Numbered from the stretch's first letter, positions 46,661 through 57,958 are shown. The stretch is DNA of 64,000 nucleotides from Jatrophihabitans endophyticus (GCF_900129455.1 NZ_FQVU01000001.1:1-64000); one strand, 5' to 3'. Made by a program: numbers and translations. The notes: a model not told the origin generated them from the sequence alone.

Positions 46661-48910
46661 TCAGCCGGTGTCGGCCGCCCGGGGGCGCGGGCACGCCCGC
46701 TCGCCGTTGAAGCGGTCTGCGGTCGTCGGCCGGCCGACCAGGAACCCCTGCACCCGATCGACGCCCAGGGCGACGAGCCGGGCGAGCTGGGCCTCGGTCT
46801 CGACGCCCTCCGCGACGATCGGCTTGCCCAGCGCCCGGCCCAGCGCGACCGTCGCCTCGACCACGGCGGCGCCCCGCGCCTGGTCGATGCGGCTCACGAA
46901 CGAACGGTCCAGCTTCAGGACGTCCACGGGCAGGTCGACGAGCACGCCGAGCGAGCTGTAGGAGCTGCCGAAGTCGTCCAGCGCGATCCGGATGCCGCGG
47001 GCGCGCAACTCCTCCAGCACGGCGACGCACCGGTCGAGATCGGCCATCACCGCGCTCTCGGTGATCTCGAGGGTGAGTCGACGTGGCGGCAGGTCGCCGA
47101 GCGCGGCGAGCACGTCGGGGACGAAGCGCGGGTCGGTGAGCTCCAGCGGCGAGACGTTGACCGCGACCGGGACCTGCAGCCGGGGCTGGTCGCGCAGCGC
47201 GACGCCGAGCACGTGGCGGCCGACGTCGTGGATGATGCCCGAGCGCTCGGCGATCGGGATCCACAGCGACGGCGGCATCACGGTGTCACGGTGACGCCAT
47301 CGGGCGAGCGCCTCGGCCGAGACGCGCGTGCGCGTGCGCGGCACCACGACCTGTTGGTACCGGACCTCGATCTCGTCACGCTCGACGGCGTGCAGGAGGT
47401 CGCAGGTGAGCGCGGCACGGGCCCGCAGCTGCCGGGCCAGCTGCTCGTCGAAGACGGCGACGCCGTCGTTGTCGGCCGCACGCTCGACCGCGGCGAAGGC
47501 GTCCTTGATCATCGACTCCGCACCGGCGCCCGGCCGTGCCACGACCGCGCCGACGCGGGCGCCGCCCCAGCCCGCGACCCCGGTCTCGGCGCTACGGCGG
47601 ATCTCGGCCAGCCGGGCGACGAGGTAGCCGTCGGGGTCGGCACCGGGCATGACCTCGAGGACCGCGAAGGCCTCGCCGTCGACCCGGGCGATCGTCGTCC
47701 CCGGCCGGCGGATCGAACGCAGCGCCCGCGCGGCCGTCGCCACGGCCTCGTGCATGCGGTCGGGGCCGTCGACCGCGGCGATGCGGCCGAGCCCGTCGAG
47801 CCGGCAGACGGCGAGCAGCACGCTCGCCGAGTCGGTGCACAGCCGGTCCTCGATCCGGCTGCGCAGCACGGCGAGGTTCGGCAGTCCGGTCACGTCGTCG
47901 TGCCCGGCGCGATGCGCGAACTCGGCGTCCACGCTCGCGCGGTCGGCTGCGGCGGCGACGACGCGCAGCAGCGACTCGACGAACTGCCGAGTAGACGCCG
48001 ACAACGGCCCCAGGCCGCGGGCCACGACGCGCTGCCGCCGACCCTGCACCCGCACCGAGGGCAGCACCGCCGCCGGTGACACCCGGAGCCGGTCGAGACC
48101 GGAGACGAGGACGACGACCCCGTCGCGGTGCAACTCCGCGCGCAACTCCCGCTCGACCCGGCGGCTCAGGGTGTCGACGGCCTCGGTCACGGCGGCCTGG
48201 CTCACCCGCACGAGCACCGCCTGCCGCCGGACCAGGGTCTCGCGTGCCCGCGCGGTGCCGAGCAGCGCCCGGGCCGCCACGACCAGGATCGCGGCGCCGC
48301 CGGGCAGCACGTCGAGCGTCGTCGTCCACTCCCGGTAGTCCGGTCGGTCGGCGAGGAAGGGCAGGACGGCGCAGCCGATGACGGCGACCCCGCCGAGGGC
48401 GCTGAGCCGGCGCACCCACCCGCTCGTGACGGAGCAGACGAGAGCGCAGACGACGACGGGTGCGACGGCGCACACCGCCGTGCTCCACCCGAGCGCGCCG
48501 TAGCGGGGCCAGTCGGCAGCAGTGGGCGACGAGCGCACCACGAGGCCCGCCGGCCACCACAGCAGCGTCACCGTCACGGCACAGCCGACGACCGCGGCCG
48601 CGAGCCCGCGCATCAGCCGCACGGGAAGTCCGGGCAGCAGCCGGGACGCGGTGACGACGGTGACGAGCGCCGTCGTCGAGCAGAGCAGGTAGCGGACGTA
48701 CAGGCTCGTCCCGAGATCGACGCTCGTGGGCCGCGCCAGCACGACCGCGCCGGCCAGCAGCGTCGCGGTGGTCACGAAGGCGAGCAGGGCGCACCACAGG
48801 AAGTCGCGCTGAGGACGGGTGAAGGCCCAGATGCCGGCGCAGGCCAGCGCGCTGAACGCGGTGATGCCGGCCAGGACGCAGTTCGCGCCGACCAACAGCT
48901 CTGCCGTCAT
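46661..48910 (-). CDS. Membrane EAL-domain protein with degenerate GGDEF
   Basis: This 749-residue protein probably degrades cyclic di-GMP. Residues 1-210 contain about seven membrane spans. A linker region (215-320) leads to a GGDEF-like domain (325-480) whose catalytic signature is replaced by VDGEAF. The EAL domain (490-735) keeps EAL (SAEALARWRH), LEITES, DDFGSSYSSL and AEGVETEAQL, the residues that bind metal and substrate in active phosphodiesterases. I infer a phosphodiesterase with the GGDEF part perhaps binding GTP or acting structurally. The ATG at 48910 begins the first membrane helix; longer frames read into the unusual 590-bp intergenic region. Confidence 0.9.
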   Translation of the reverse strand: MTAELLVGANCVLAGITAFSALACAGIWAFTRPQRDFLWCALLAFVTTATLLAGAVVLARPTSVDLGTSLYVRYLLCSTTALVTVVTASRLLPGLPVRLMRGLAAAVVGCAVTVTLLWWPAGLVVRSSPTAADWPRYGALGWSTAVCAVAPVVVCALVCSVTSGWVRRLSALGGVAVIGCAVLPFLADRPDYREWTTTLDVLPGGAAILVVAARALLGTARARETLVRRQAVLVRVSQAAVTEAVDTLSRRVERELRAELHRDGVVVLVSGLDRLRVSPAAVLPSVRVQGRRQRVVARGLGPLSASTRQFVESLLRVVAAAADRASVDAEFAHRAGHDDVTGLPNLAVLRSRIEDRLCTDSASVLLAVCRLDGLGRIAAVDGPDRMHEAVATAARALRSIRRPGTTIARVDGEAFAVLEVMPGADPDGYLVARLAEIRRSAETGVAGWGGARVGAVVARPGAGAESMIKDAFAAVERAADNDGVAVFDEQLARQLRARAALTCDLLHAVERDEIEVRYQQVVVPRTRTRVSAEALARWRHRDTVMPPSLWIPIAERSGIIHDVGRHVLGVALRDQPRLQVPVAVNVSPLELTDPRFVPDVLAALGDLPPRRLTLEITESAVMADLDRCVAVLEELRARGIRIALDDFGSSYSSLGVLVDLPVDVLKLDRSFVSRIDQARGAAVVEATVALGRALGKPIVAEGVETEAQLARLVALGVDRVQGFLVGRPTTADRFNGERACPRPRAADTG

Positions 48911-49062
48911 CGCCGTCCGTTTCGTCGGGGTCCGACGCGGGGAACGCGTGACGAATATCGCACGTCGCGCCGACGGCGGCCCATCGAGCGGGCCGACGGC
49001 CTCGCGTCGCGGCCCGGTGGCACGCAGTCGGGCCGCGGGCGTTTCGCCGTCCCGACGAGGAA

Positions 49063-49098
49063 GGCCCGGCCACGATCGCGGACGATCGTGGCCGGGCC
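49063..49098. repeat. Perfect 16-bp hairpin with 4-nt loop
   Basis: GGCCCGGCCACGATCG (49063-49078) is exactly complementary to 49083-49098 around a CGGA loop. It is the most stable simple hairpin in the window and lies about 150 bp upstream of the EAL gene start, between two divergent genes, so it terminates neither of them. No T-run follows on either strand. It could end an unannotated RNA, insulate the promoters, or be bound by a protein. Confidence 0.85.
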
Positions 49099-49270
49099 AA
49101 TGTCTCGGAACCCGGTCCCCCCCGGTACCGCAGCTCCGGCACTCGCGAGGCTCGCTACCCCCGTATACGAACCCCGCCACTACGGGGCGGTGTGGACCCC
49201 GAGATGGACTATTGGTACACGCCGGGACGTATAAGTTCCGTACCGCAACTAACACGCTGTGCGCACGTCC

Positions 49271-49328
49271 CGGCCCGTCTCGCTCACCGTCGGTACCGAA
49301 CGCAGGGGTAACCGCGGGAGACGGGCCG
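49271..49328. other. 11-bp inverted repeat enclosing a structured loop
   Basis: CGGCCCGTCTC (49271-49281) pairs perfectly with GAGACGGGCCG (49318-49328). The 36-nt interior contains a CGGTACCG palindrome and the word GGGGTAACCGCGG. The arrangement of a long stem with a purine-rich interior suggests an RNA structure such as a leader element upstream of the PGPGW gene, about 170 bp away. Family unknown. Confidence 0.5.
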
Positions 49329-49500
49329 CACCGAACCCGACAATCGCCGCGAAACCCGCGGCCACCGCCCGTCACCGAGCGTGTTCGGATAGGCCGAGGT
49401 GTGGCCGGTGTCACGTCCGGATACCGGCGCGACGCCACCCGCCGCGGCGGGGACACCTCCTGCCGATCCGGCTCATGGCCGCACCGGGGACGATGTGACC

Positions 49501-49956
49501 ATGGCATCGACCGCGTCGGCGGCCCTGAAGCGGGTCGCACTCGAAGGGCTCGGCTGGCTTCTCGTCGTCGGCGGCATCGTCGCCCTGGTCCTGCCGGGGC
49601 CCGGGCTGCTCGCGATCGTCGCCGGGCTGGCCCTGCTCTCGCAGCAGTACGACTGGGCGCGGCGGCGCCTGGAACCGGCCAAGCAGCGGGCGCTGCAGGC
49701 CGCCGCCGACGGTGTCTCGACCTGGCCTCGCATCCTCATGTCCGCCACCGGGGCAGCGTTCCTCGTGGCCCTGGGCGTGCTGTGGGGCCTCAAGCCCGAC
49801 GTGCCGGGCTGGTGGCCGCTGGCGGACTCCTGGTGGCTACCCGGCGGCTGGGGGACGGGCGCGTCGCTGATCGTGTCCGGGCTCGTCGCCGCCGCGCTCA
49901 TCGTGTACAGCTACCGCAACTTCCGCGAGATCAAGGCCACCGATCCGACGCCGTGA
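49501..49956 (+). CDS. PGPGW-motif membrane protein (TIGR02611-like)
   Basis: This 151-residue protein has an N-terminal amphipathic start (ASTASAALKRVALEGLGW), membrane helices at about 17-45 enclosing the LPGPGLLAIVAGLALL motif, and two further helices (about 80-95 and 120-140). It belongs to a widespread actinobacterial membrane family of unknown function. The ATG at 49501 follows a gap with a possible leader structure. Tryptophan-rich VPGWWPLADSWWLPGGW lies on the probable outer loop. Downstream, the STAS gene starts 36 bp later. Confidence 0.8.
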   Translation: MASTASAALKRVALEGLGWLLVVGGIVALVLPGPGLLAIVAGLALLSQQYDWARRRLEPAKQRALQAAADGVSTWPRILMSATGAAFLVALGVLWGLKPDVPGWWPLADSWWLPGGWGTGASLIVSGLVAAALIVYSYRNFREIKATDPTP

Positions 49957-49992
49957 CGAAGCCCGCGACGGCGCCCCGGTAGGTTGAGCGCC

Positions 49993-50310
49993 ATGGATCT
50001 CGTCGTCGCCTCGGAGCTCGACGCCCGGCGCGCGGTGCTGCTCGCCACCGGCTCGATCGACATCGCCAGCCGGGACCGGCTCGCCGACGCCGCGGCCGAG
50101 GCGCTGCGCTCGGGCGCGACCGACGTCGTGGTCGACCTCTCGGCGGTGTCGTTCATCGACTCGACGGGCGTCGGCACGCTCGTCGGCATCGCCGAGGCCG
50201 TCAGCGACATCGACGGCAGCTTCCACGTCCGCGAACCCTCCCGCCCGGTCGCCCGCATCCTGGAGGTCTCCGGGCTCGCCGACGAGTGGCGCGAGGGCCC
50301 GGCTGCCTGA
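49993..50310 (+). CDS. STAS-domain anti-sigma factor antagonist-like protein
   Basis: This 105-residue SpoIIAA-like protein carries DVVVDLSAVSFIDSTGVGTLVG (about 40-61) in parts; the Ser of the DSTG turn is the residue phosphorylated by anti-sigma kinases in this family. It would bind and titrate such a kinase when dephosphorylated. No kinase or phosphatase partner gene is adjacent. The ATG at 49993 is preferred over a TTG at 49984. Two bases separate its stop from the HAD gene start. Confidence 0.88.
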   Translation: MDLVVASELDARRAVLLATGSIDIASRDRLADAAAEALRSGATDVVVDLSAVSFIDSTGVGTLVGIAEAVSDIDGSFHVREPSRPVARILEVSGLADEWREGPAA

Positions 50311-50311
50311 G

Positions 50312-50980
50312 GTGCCCGACCGCGGCCCCGCCCGACCGGCCGCCGTCCTGTTCGACATGGACGGCACGCTGCTGGACTCGGAGAAGATCTGGGACGTCGC
50401 CCTGCACGAGCTCGCCCGCGAGCTGGGCGGGACGCTGTCGCGCGCGGCCCGCGAGGCGATGGTCGGCTCGAGCATGGGGCGGTCCGTGGCGCTGCTGCAC
50501 GAGGATCTCGGCGTCGAGGCCGACCCGGCCCGGAGCGCGGACTTCCTCTCGACCCGCACCACCGAGCTGTTCCGCACCGACCTCGAGTGGCGGCCCGGGG
50601 CGCGCGAGCTGCTCGCCGACGTGCATGCCGCGGGCGTCCCGGCGGCCCTCGTCACCTCCACGCACCGCGCGCTCACCGAGATCGCCCTGGACACCCTCGG
50701 CCGCGGGTTCTTCACCGCCACGGTCTGCGGGGACGAGGTGGCGCGACCGAAACCGGCGGGCGACCCCTACCTGCGCGCGGCGGAGCTGCTCGGTGTCGGG
50801 GTCACCGGGTGCGTCGCGATCGAGGACTCCCCACTCGGCGTGACCTCGGCCGAGGCGGCCGGGTGCGTCGTCCTGGCTGTCCCGAGCGAGGTGCCGATCG
50901 CCCCCGCGCCGGGGCGGGCCGTCCGCGACTCGCTGGTGGGGCTGTCCGTCGCCGACCTCGCGGCGCTGCCACCGGCCTGA
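50312..50980 (+). CDS. HAD-superfamily phosphatase, subfamily IA
   Basis: This 222-residue hydrolase carries motif I FDMDGTLLDSE (about 14-24; nucleophile Asp), motif II LVTSTH, motif III Lys in ARPKPAGDPYLRAAELL, and motif IV AIEDSPLGVTSAEAAG. It resembles beta-phosphoglucomutase and sugar-phosphate phosphatases, with a helical cap at about 30-95. The GTG at 50312 follows the STAS stop directly, implying coupled translation. It converges with lepB, 12 bp away. Substrate unknown. Confidence 0.93.
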   Translation: MPDRGPARPAAVLFDMDGTLLDSEKIWDVALHELARELGGTLSRAAREAMVGSSMGRSVALLHEDLGVEADPARSADFLSTRTTELFRTDLEWRPGARELLADVHAAGVPAALVTSTHRALTEIALDTLGRGFFTATVCGDEVARPKPAGDPYLRAAELLGVGVTGCVAIEDSPLGVTSAEAAGCVVLAVPSEVPIAPAPGRAVRDSLVGLSVADLAALPPA

Positions 50981-50992
50981 CGCCGAACTCGC

Positions 50993-52147
50993 TCAGATCG
51001 AGCCGAAGCGGCTCAACGGCCAGATGATGAGCCACGCCCGGCCGATGATCGAGTCCTTCTCGATCGGCCCGAAGCTGCGGCTGTCGGTCGAGTCGCAGCG
51101 GTTGTCGCCCATGACGAAGACGTCGTCGACGGGGACGCGCCAGCTCGACCGGCCGTCCGTCGCCCGGGTGGGGCGCGAGCCGCACTTGGCGTCGACGTAG
51201 GACTCCGCCAACGGCCGGCGCGAGCCGTTGAGGTAGACCCGGCCGTCGCGGAGGCGGACGGTGTCGCCCCCGACCGCGACGACGCGCTTGACGAGCACGT
51301 TCTCCGGCACGTCCGCGGCGGCCGGTCGGTTGAACACGACGATGTCGCCCTGCTTGGGGTCCTCGAAGCGGTAACTGACCTTGTCGACGAGGATGCGGTC
51401 GTCGTTGCAGCCGTCGCAGCCGTGCAGCGTGGGCTCCATCGACGGGGACGGGATGTAGTACGGCGAGACGACGAAGGCGCGCAACGACGCCACGACGAGC
51501 ACGAGGACGCCGATCACGATCGCGTACCGCACGATGCGGCGACCGTGCCGGCCGACCACGCCGCCCAGCCGCCGCCACGGCGAGCCGCGCCGACCGCGCG
51601 CGGACGCGTCCTCGCCCTCGGCGCCGCTGTCGGCACCGCCGGCGTTCGCGGTGTCGTTCGCGGTGTCGTTCGCGGTGTCGTTCGCGGTGTCGTTCGCGGT
51701 GTCGCCGTTCCCGTCGCGGTTCGGGCCGCCGCCGGCGGCCCGGCGGAACCGGCGCCGCGGCGCCCGCTCGTCGTCGCCGGGCTGCGGCTCGGTGGCCGCG
51801 AGGAAGCGCGACAGGTCCGGGCCGGGGTCGCGCGGCGCCAGCTCGGTGTCCGGTACGTCGGCGGCGACCGACGTCGGCGGTTCGGGACGCGGTCGCGGGC
51901 GCGCGCCGCGGCCGGCCCCGTCGGCGCTCGTCGTGTCGTCGGGGCCGGTGGCGGTGTCGGTCGCCGCGCGGTCGGTGGCGGCGCCGTCCACCGATCCGTC
52001 GGACGGGCTGACCTCGACGTCGGCGGCGCGGGCCGGCCCGGGCTGCGGTCGCCGGCCGGCCGGTGTGTCCGGCACCCCGGCCGACTCCGCCCGACGGGCC
52101 GCGACCCGTGCCTCGATACGCGCGCGCAGCTCGGCGTCGTCGGTCAC
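50993..52147 (-). CDS. lepB: Signal peptidase I with long acidic N-terminal extension
   Basis: This 384-residue type I signal peptidase cleaves Sec and Tat signal peptides outside the membrane. The single membrane anchor lies at about 205-228. It is followed by box B with the catalytic Ser (YYIPSPSMEPTL, about 230-241), the catalytic Lys in NVLVKRVVAVGGD (about 283) and box E (FVMGDNRCDSTDSRSFG). The first 200 residues are a cytoplasmic disordered extension rich in Asp, Arg and Pro, with five DTAN repeats, unlike the roughly 260-residue enzymes of many bacteria. The GTG at 52147 is used; longer frames enter the opposite promoter. Confidence 0.94.
   Translation of the reverse strand: MTDDAELRARIEARVAARRAESAGVPDTPAGRRPQPGPARAADVEVSPSDGSVDGAATDRAATDTATGPDDTTSADGAGRGARPRPRPEPPTSVAADVPDTELAPRDPGPDLSRFLAATEPQPGDDERAPRRRFRRAAGGGPNRDGNGDTANDTANDTANDTANDTANAGGADSGAEGEDASARGRRGSPWRRLGGVVGRHGRRIVRYAIVIGVLVLVVASLRAFVVSPYYIPSPSMEPTLHGCDGCNDDRILVDKVSYRFEDPKQGDIVVFNRPAAADVPENVLVKRVVAVGGDTVRLRDGRVYLNGSRRPLAESYVDAKCGSRPTRATDGRSSWRVPVDDVFVMGDNRCDSTDSRSFGPIEKDSIIGRAWLIIWPLSRFGSI
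51645..51704 (-). repeat. Five-copy 12-bp coding minisatellite in lepB
   Basis: Five perfect copies of a 12-bp unit (TTCGCGGTGTCG on the + strand) encode DTAN repeats in the disordered N-terminal extension of signal peptidase I. Perfect identity suggests recent expansion, and the 12-bp length preserves the frame. Copy number may vary between strains. Confidence 0.9.
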
Positions 52148-52197
52148 GAGCCGTACGGTAACCGCTCGCCCGCGGACGCGCCCCGTAGCATCGGCCC

Positions 52198-54314
<2,117 letters not shown>

Positions 54315-54316
<2 letters not shown>

Positions 54317-54593
54317 AGTCCGCGTCCGGGCCGGCGACCTCGACGTCGTCGGTCTGCCGCACGACGTGGATGCAGTCGCCCGGGCACTCCTTGGCCGAGG
54401 AGATGACGTCGAGGCGCAGCGAGTCGGGCACGTCGGTGCGCGCCCCGGGCGCCGCCAGCAGCTCGCCCTGGTCGTCCTTGACGTACGCGAGCCCGTCGAC
54501 GTCGAACTCGAACACCTCGGGCGCGTACTGGACGCACAGGCCGTCCCCGGTGCACAGGTCCTGGTCGATCCACACGCGTAGCGACTCACTCAC
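54315..54593 (-). CDS. Small ferredoxin adjacent to arc
   Basis: This 92-residue ferredoxin has the pattern DLCTGDGLC (Cys-x5-Cys, about 13-19) and AKECPGDCIHV near the C terminus. A Gly stands at the site of the fourth ligand, as in 3Fe-4S or single-cluster ferredoxins that serve oxygenases and P450s. A ferredoxin gene divergent from arc is widespread in actinobacteria and may supply electrons to an unknown partner. The GTG at 54593 gives the usual N terminus VSESLRVWIDQDL. The 145-bp gap to arc contains the inverted repeat CGAGGG/CCCTCG at 54641-54659. Confidence 0.9.
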
Positions 54594-54738
54594 GGGTCGG
54601 TAACCCCTCCGAAACGTAGCCAAGATTCGCTGTCTCACACCGAGGGTAGAGCGCCCTCGTGCGCGCGCGTACGTGTGTAGGGTGAGGTCTCGCGAACATT
54701 CCGCGCGCGGCACGAGTTCAGCCGGGAGGTTGGCCGAC

Positions 54739-56496
54739 ATGGTGCACGAGCACGACGACGCCACGGGTTCGAGCAACGATCCCGATCTGCGTCGGCGTAC
54801 GGCGTTCCTGGAGCAGGAGCTCGAGCTGCTGCGGGCCAAGGTCTCCGAGTCGCCCCGCCACATGCGCCTGCTCGAGGACCGGCTCACCGAGTCGCAGGCG
54901 CGCGTCGCCGCGCTGGGCGACCGCAACGACCGCCTCGCCGACACGCTGCGCGAAGCGCGCGACCAGATGGTGCAGCTCAAGGAGGAGATCGACCGCCTCG
55001 CCCAGCCGCCGAGCGGGTACGGCGTGTTCCTCGAGCTGTTCGACGACCGCACCGTGGACATCTTCACCAGCGGTCGGAAGCTGCGCGTGGCCGTCTCGCC
55101 CGAGGTCGAGGTCGAGGACCTCAAGCACGGCCAGGAGGTCATGCTCAACGAGGCGATGAACGTCGTCGCCGCGCGAGGCTTCGAGCGCTCCGGCGAGGTC
55201 GTCATGCTCAAGGAGATCCTCGACGGCGGCGACCGCGCCCTCGTCGTCGGTCACACCGACGAGGAGCGCGTCGTCCACCTGGCCGAGATCCTGCGCGACA
55301 AGCCGTTGCGCGCGGGCGACTCGCTGCTGCTCGAGACCCGGTCGGCCTACGCCTACGAGCGGGTGCCCAAGAGCGAGGTCGAGGAGCTCATCCTCGAAGA
55401 GGTCCCCGACATCGACTACGAGGACATCGGCGGCCTCGGCTCGCAGATCGAGGCGATCCGCGACGCCGTCGAGCTCCCCTTCCTGCACGCCGACCTGTTC
55501 CGCGAGCACCAGCTCCGTCCGCCGAAGGGCATCCTGCTCTACGGCCCGCCCGGGTGCGGCAAGACGCTCATCGCGAAGGCCGTCGCGAACTCGCTGGCCC
55601 AGCAGGTGCAGAAGGTCCACGGCGGCGACGAGAAGGCCACCGCGTTCTTCCTCAACATCAAGGGCCCGGAGCTGCTCAACAAGTACGTCGGCGAGACCGA
55701 GCGGCACATCCGGCTTGTGTTCCAGCGCGCGCGGGAGAAGGCCTCCGACGGCACGCCGGTGATCGTCTTCTTCGACGAGATGGACTCGATCTTCCGCACC
55801 CGCGGCTCGGGAGTCTCCTCCGACGTCGAGAACACGATCGTGCCGCAGCTGCTCAGCGAGATCGACGGTGTCGAGGGACTCAAGAACGTCATCGTCATCG
55901 GCGCCTCCAACCGCGAGGACATGATCGACCCCGCGATCCTGCGTCCCGGCCGGCTCGACGTGAAGATCAAGATCGAACGTCCGGACGCCGAGGCGGCCAA
56001 GGACATCTTCTCCAAGTACCTCACCAACGGCCTCCCGGTGCACGCCGACGACCTCGCCGAGCACGCCGGCGACGAGACCGCGACCCTCGACGCGATGATC
56101 CAGCGCACCGTGGAGCGGATGTACACCGAGCGCGACGAGAACCGCTTCCTCGAGGTCACCTACGCCAACGGCGACAAGGAGACCTTGTACTTCAAGGACT
56201 TCAACTCGGGCGCGATGATCCAGAACATCGTCGACCGGGCCAAGAAGATGGCGATCAAGGACCTCATCACCACCGCCCAGCGCGGGCTGCGGGTCTCGCA
56301 CCTGCTCGCCGCGTGCGTGGACGAGTTCAAGGAGAACGAGGACCTCCCCAACACCACCAACCCCGACGACTGGGCGCGGATCTCGGGCAAGAAGGGGGAG
56401 CGGATCGTCTACATCCGCACCCTCGTCTCCGGCGGCAAGGGCAGCGAGGCCGGCCGCTCCATCGACACCGTCGGCAACACGGGCCAGTACCTGTAG
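54739..56496 (+). CDS. arc: Proteasome-activating AAA ATPase ARC (Mpa)
   Basis: This 585-residue hexameric ATPase unfolds pupylated proteins and feeds them to the 20S proteasome. It has an N-terminal coiled coil (about 12-85) that binds Pup, two OB domains (about 90-235), and an AAA module with Walker A GPPGCGKT (about 268) and Walker B FFDEMDS (about 344). The C terminus ends GQYL, the proteasome-docking tail. The ATG at 54739 has GGAGG nine bases upstream. In most actinobacteria dop follows directly; here four other genes intervene. No prcA or prcB is in the window. Confidence 0.96.
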   Translation: MVHEHDDATGSSNDPDLRRRTAFLEQELELLRAKVSESPRHMRLLEDRLTESQARVAALGDRNDRLADTLREARDQMVQLKEEIDRLAQPPSGYGVFLELFDDRTVDIFTSGRKLRVAVSPEVEVEDLKHGQEVMLNEAMNVVAARGFERSGEVVMLKEILDGGDRALVVGHTDEERVVHLAEILRDKPLRAGDSLLLETRSAYAYERVPKSEVEELILEEVPDIDYEDIGGLGSQIEAIRDAVELPFLHADLFREHQLRPPKGILLYGPPGCGKTLIAKAVANSLAQQVQKVHGGDEKATAFFLNIKGPELLNKYVGETERHIRLVFQRAREKASDGTPVIVFFDEMDSIFRTRGSGVSSDVENTIVPQLLSEIDGVEGLKNVIVIGASNREDMIDPAILRPGRLDVKIKIERPDAEAAKDIFSKYLTNGLPVHADDLAEHAGDETATLDAMIQRTVERMYTERDENRFLEVTYANGDKETLYFKDFNSGAMIQNIVDRAKKMAIKDLITTAQRGLRVSHLLAACVDEFKENEDLPNTTNPDDWARISGKKGERIVYIRTLVSGGKGSEAGRSIDTVGNTGQYL

Positions 56497-57258
56497 GTGA
56501 GCTTCTGGCAGGGCCTGCTCGTCCTCGTGGCGGGGGTGTGGGCCGGCACGATCAACACCGTGGTGGGGTCCGGGACGCTCGTCTCCTTCCCGGTGCTGGT
56601 GAGCATCGGCATCCCGCCGGTGACCGCGAACGTCTCGAACACGGTGGGGCTGTTCCCCGGCTCGTTCGTCGGCGCCTACGGCTACCGCCGCGAGCTCGCC
56701 GGCCAGCGGCAGCGCGCGACCTGGCTCGGCGCGGCGTCCCTGCTCGGTGCGGTCGGCGGCGCGATCCTGCTGCTCACGCTGCCGGCGGACGCGTTCGACG
56801 CGATCGTCCCGGTGCTCATCGTGCTGGCGCTGCTGCTGGTCGTGTTCGGCAAGCGCCTGACCGGCTGGCTCGCGAGTCGCGGTAGGGGGGCCACCGAGCG
56901 GGTCACCCCGACGCTCTGGCTCGTCACGCTGTTCACCGGCGTCTACGGCGGCTACTTCGGCGCGGCGCAGGGCATCCTGCTGATGGGCTTCCTCGGGCTG
57001 CTGCTGGCCGAGTCGCTGCAGCGGCAGAACGCCCTCAAGAACGTGCTCGCCGGCCTGGTCAACTTCGTCGCCGCCGTCGTCTTCACCCTCACGACGCACA
57101 TCGACTGGGCCGCGGCCGGTCTCATCGCCCTCGGCTCGATCGTCGGCGGCCTGGTCGGCGCGACCATCGGCCGCCGGCTGCCCCCCACCGTCCTGCGCGC
57201 GACCATCGTGGTCATCGGCCTCGTCGCCGTGGTCAAGCTCATCGTCGACCCGTCCTGA
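56497..57258 (+). CDS. TSUP family (TauE/SafE-like) membrane transporter
   Basis: This 253-residue protein has about eight membrane spans in the two repeated halves of the TSUP family. The paired glycine-rich signature GVWAGTINTVVGSGTLVSFPVL (about 10-31) recurs as GVYGGYFGAAQGILLMGFLG (about 147-166), each read in parts. Relatives export sulfite, sulfonates or related anions. The GTG at 56497 follows the arc stop with no gap, so it is translated from the same mRNA as arc. The substrate and any link to the proteasome are unknown. Confidence 0.9.
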   Translation: MSFWQGLLVLVAGVWAGTINTVVGSGTLVSFPVLVSIGIPPVTANVSNTVGLFPGSFVGAYGYRRELAGQRQRATWLGAASLLGAVGGAILLLTLPADAFDAIVPVLIVLALLLVVFGKRLTGWLASRGRGATERVTPTLWLVTLFTGVYGGYFGAAQGILLMGFLGLLLAESLQRQNALKNVLAGLVNFVAAVVFTLTTHIDWAAAGLIALGSIVGGLVGATIGRRLPPTVLRATIVVIGLVAVVKLIVDPS

Positions 57259-57341
57259 CCCGCTACCCTGCTCGCACCCGGCGCCGCGGCGCCGCGCTGG
57301 AGCACTCACAGGGCCGCGGGAGCGGCAGCGGAGAGGTCGAC

Positions 57342-57941
57342 ATGGGTCTCGTCATCGGCATCGTCGTCGTGGTCGTCGTGCTGCTGCTCGTCGGATGGGC
57401 GATCGTCGGCTACAACGGCCTCGTCCGAGCCCGCAACGCGTTCCAGAACGCGTTCGCGCAGATCGACGTCCAACTGCAGCGGCGCTTCGACCTCATCCCC
57501 AACCTGGTCGAGACGGCGAAGGGCTACCTGGCCCACGAACGCGGCACGCTCGAGGCCGTCACCCAGGCCCGGGCCGCGGCGATCACCGGCCTCGGCGCGG
57601 CGCAGGCCGCGCCCGGCGAGCCGCAGGCGATGCAGCAGCTGGCCGCGACCCAGGGGCAGCTCACCGGCGCGCTCGGCCGCTTCACCGCCACCGCCGAGCA
57701 GTACCCCGATCTCAAGGCCAACCAGAACATGATGCAGCTGTCCGAGGAGCTCGCCTCGACCGAGAACCGGGTCGCCTTCGCCCGACAGGCCTACAACGAC
57801 TCGGTGCTCGCCTACGAGAACAGGCGCGAGTCGTTCCCGACGTCGGTGCTCGCGGGCATGTTCCACTTCGGCGAGGCGGCGCAGTGGCAGATCGCGCCGG
57901 ACGCCCCGCAGACGCGCGACGCGCCGCACGTGCAGTTCTGA
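57342..57941 (+). CDS. lemA: LemA family protein
   Basis: This 199-residue protein has an N-terminal membrane anchor (residues 2-22), then the LemA helical core: YNGLVRARNAFQNAFAQIDVQLQRRFDLIPNLVETAKGY is its typical first part, followed by NQNMMQLSEELASTENRVAFARQAYNDSV. Function is uncertain; LemA proteins are commonly found beside M48 or HtpX-like proteases, as here. GGAGAGG lies upstream of the ATG at 57342. The next gene, an M48 protease, starts 17 bp after its stop. Confidence 0.95.
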   Translation: MGLVIGIVVVVVVLLLVGWAIVGYNGLVRARNAFQNAFAQIDVQLQRRFDLIPNLVETAKGYLAHERGTLEAVTQARAAAITGLGAAQAAPGEPQAMQQLAATQGQLTGALGRFTATAEQYPDLKANQNMMQLSEELASTENRVAFARQAYNDSVLAYENRRESFPTSVLAGMFHFGEAAQWQIAPDAPQTRDAPHVQF

Positions 57942-57958
57942 CGACCGGCAGGCCGGCG

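Larger units (their letters stand above)
48911..49500. other. 590-bp intergenic region rich in inverted repeats
   Basis: No convincing gene lies between the leftward EAL gene and the rightward PGPGW-protein gene. Translations here lack the coding pattern of the window. The stretch includes an AT-richer island around 49200-49260 and two strong inverted repeats listed separately. A short CCGCG-AAACC-CGCGG stem lies near 49345, and the hexamer GTACCG recurs near 49121, 49236 and 49291. It must contain two promoters and may encode an RNA. I could not match it to a riboswitch or small-RNA family by eye. Confidence 0.7.

Noticed and set aside
49259-49498. Small coding frame upstream of the PGPGW gene
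   Set aside because: Arg/Pro-rich translation without a ribosome site; the region fits non-coding structure better.
54718-57309. Open frame of 863 codons antisense to arc and the TSUP gene
   Set aside because: Low-complexity shadow; arc and TSUP motifs on the + strand are unambiguous.
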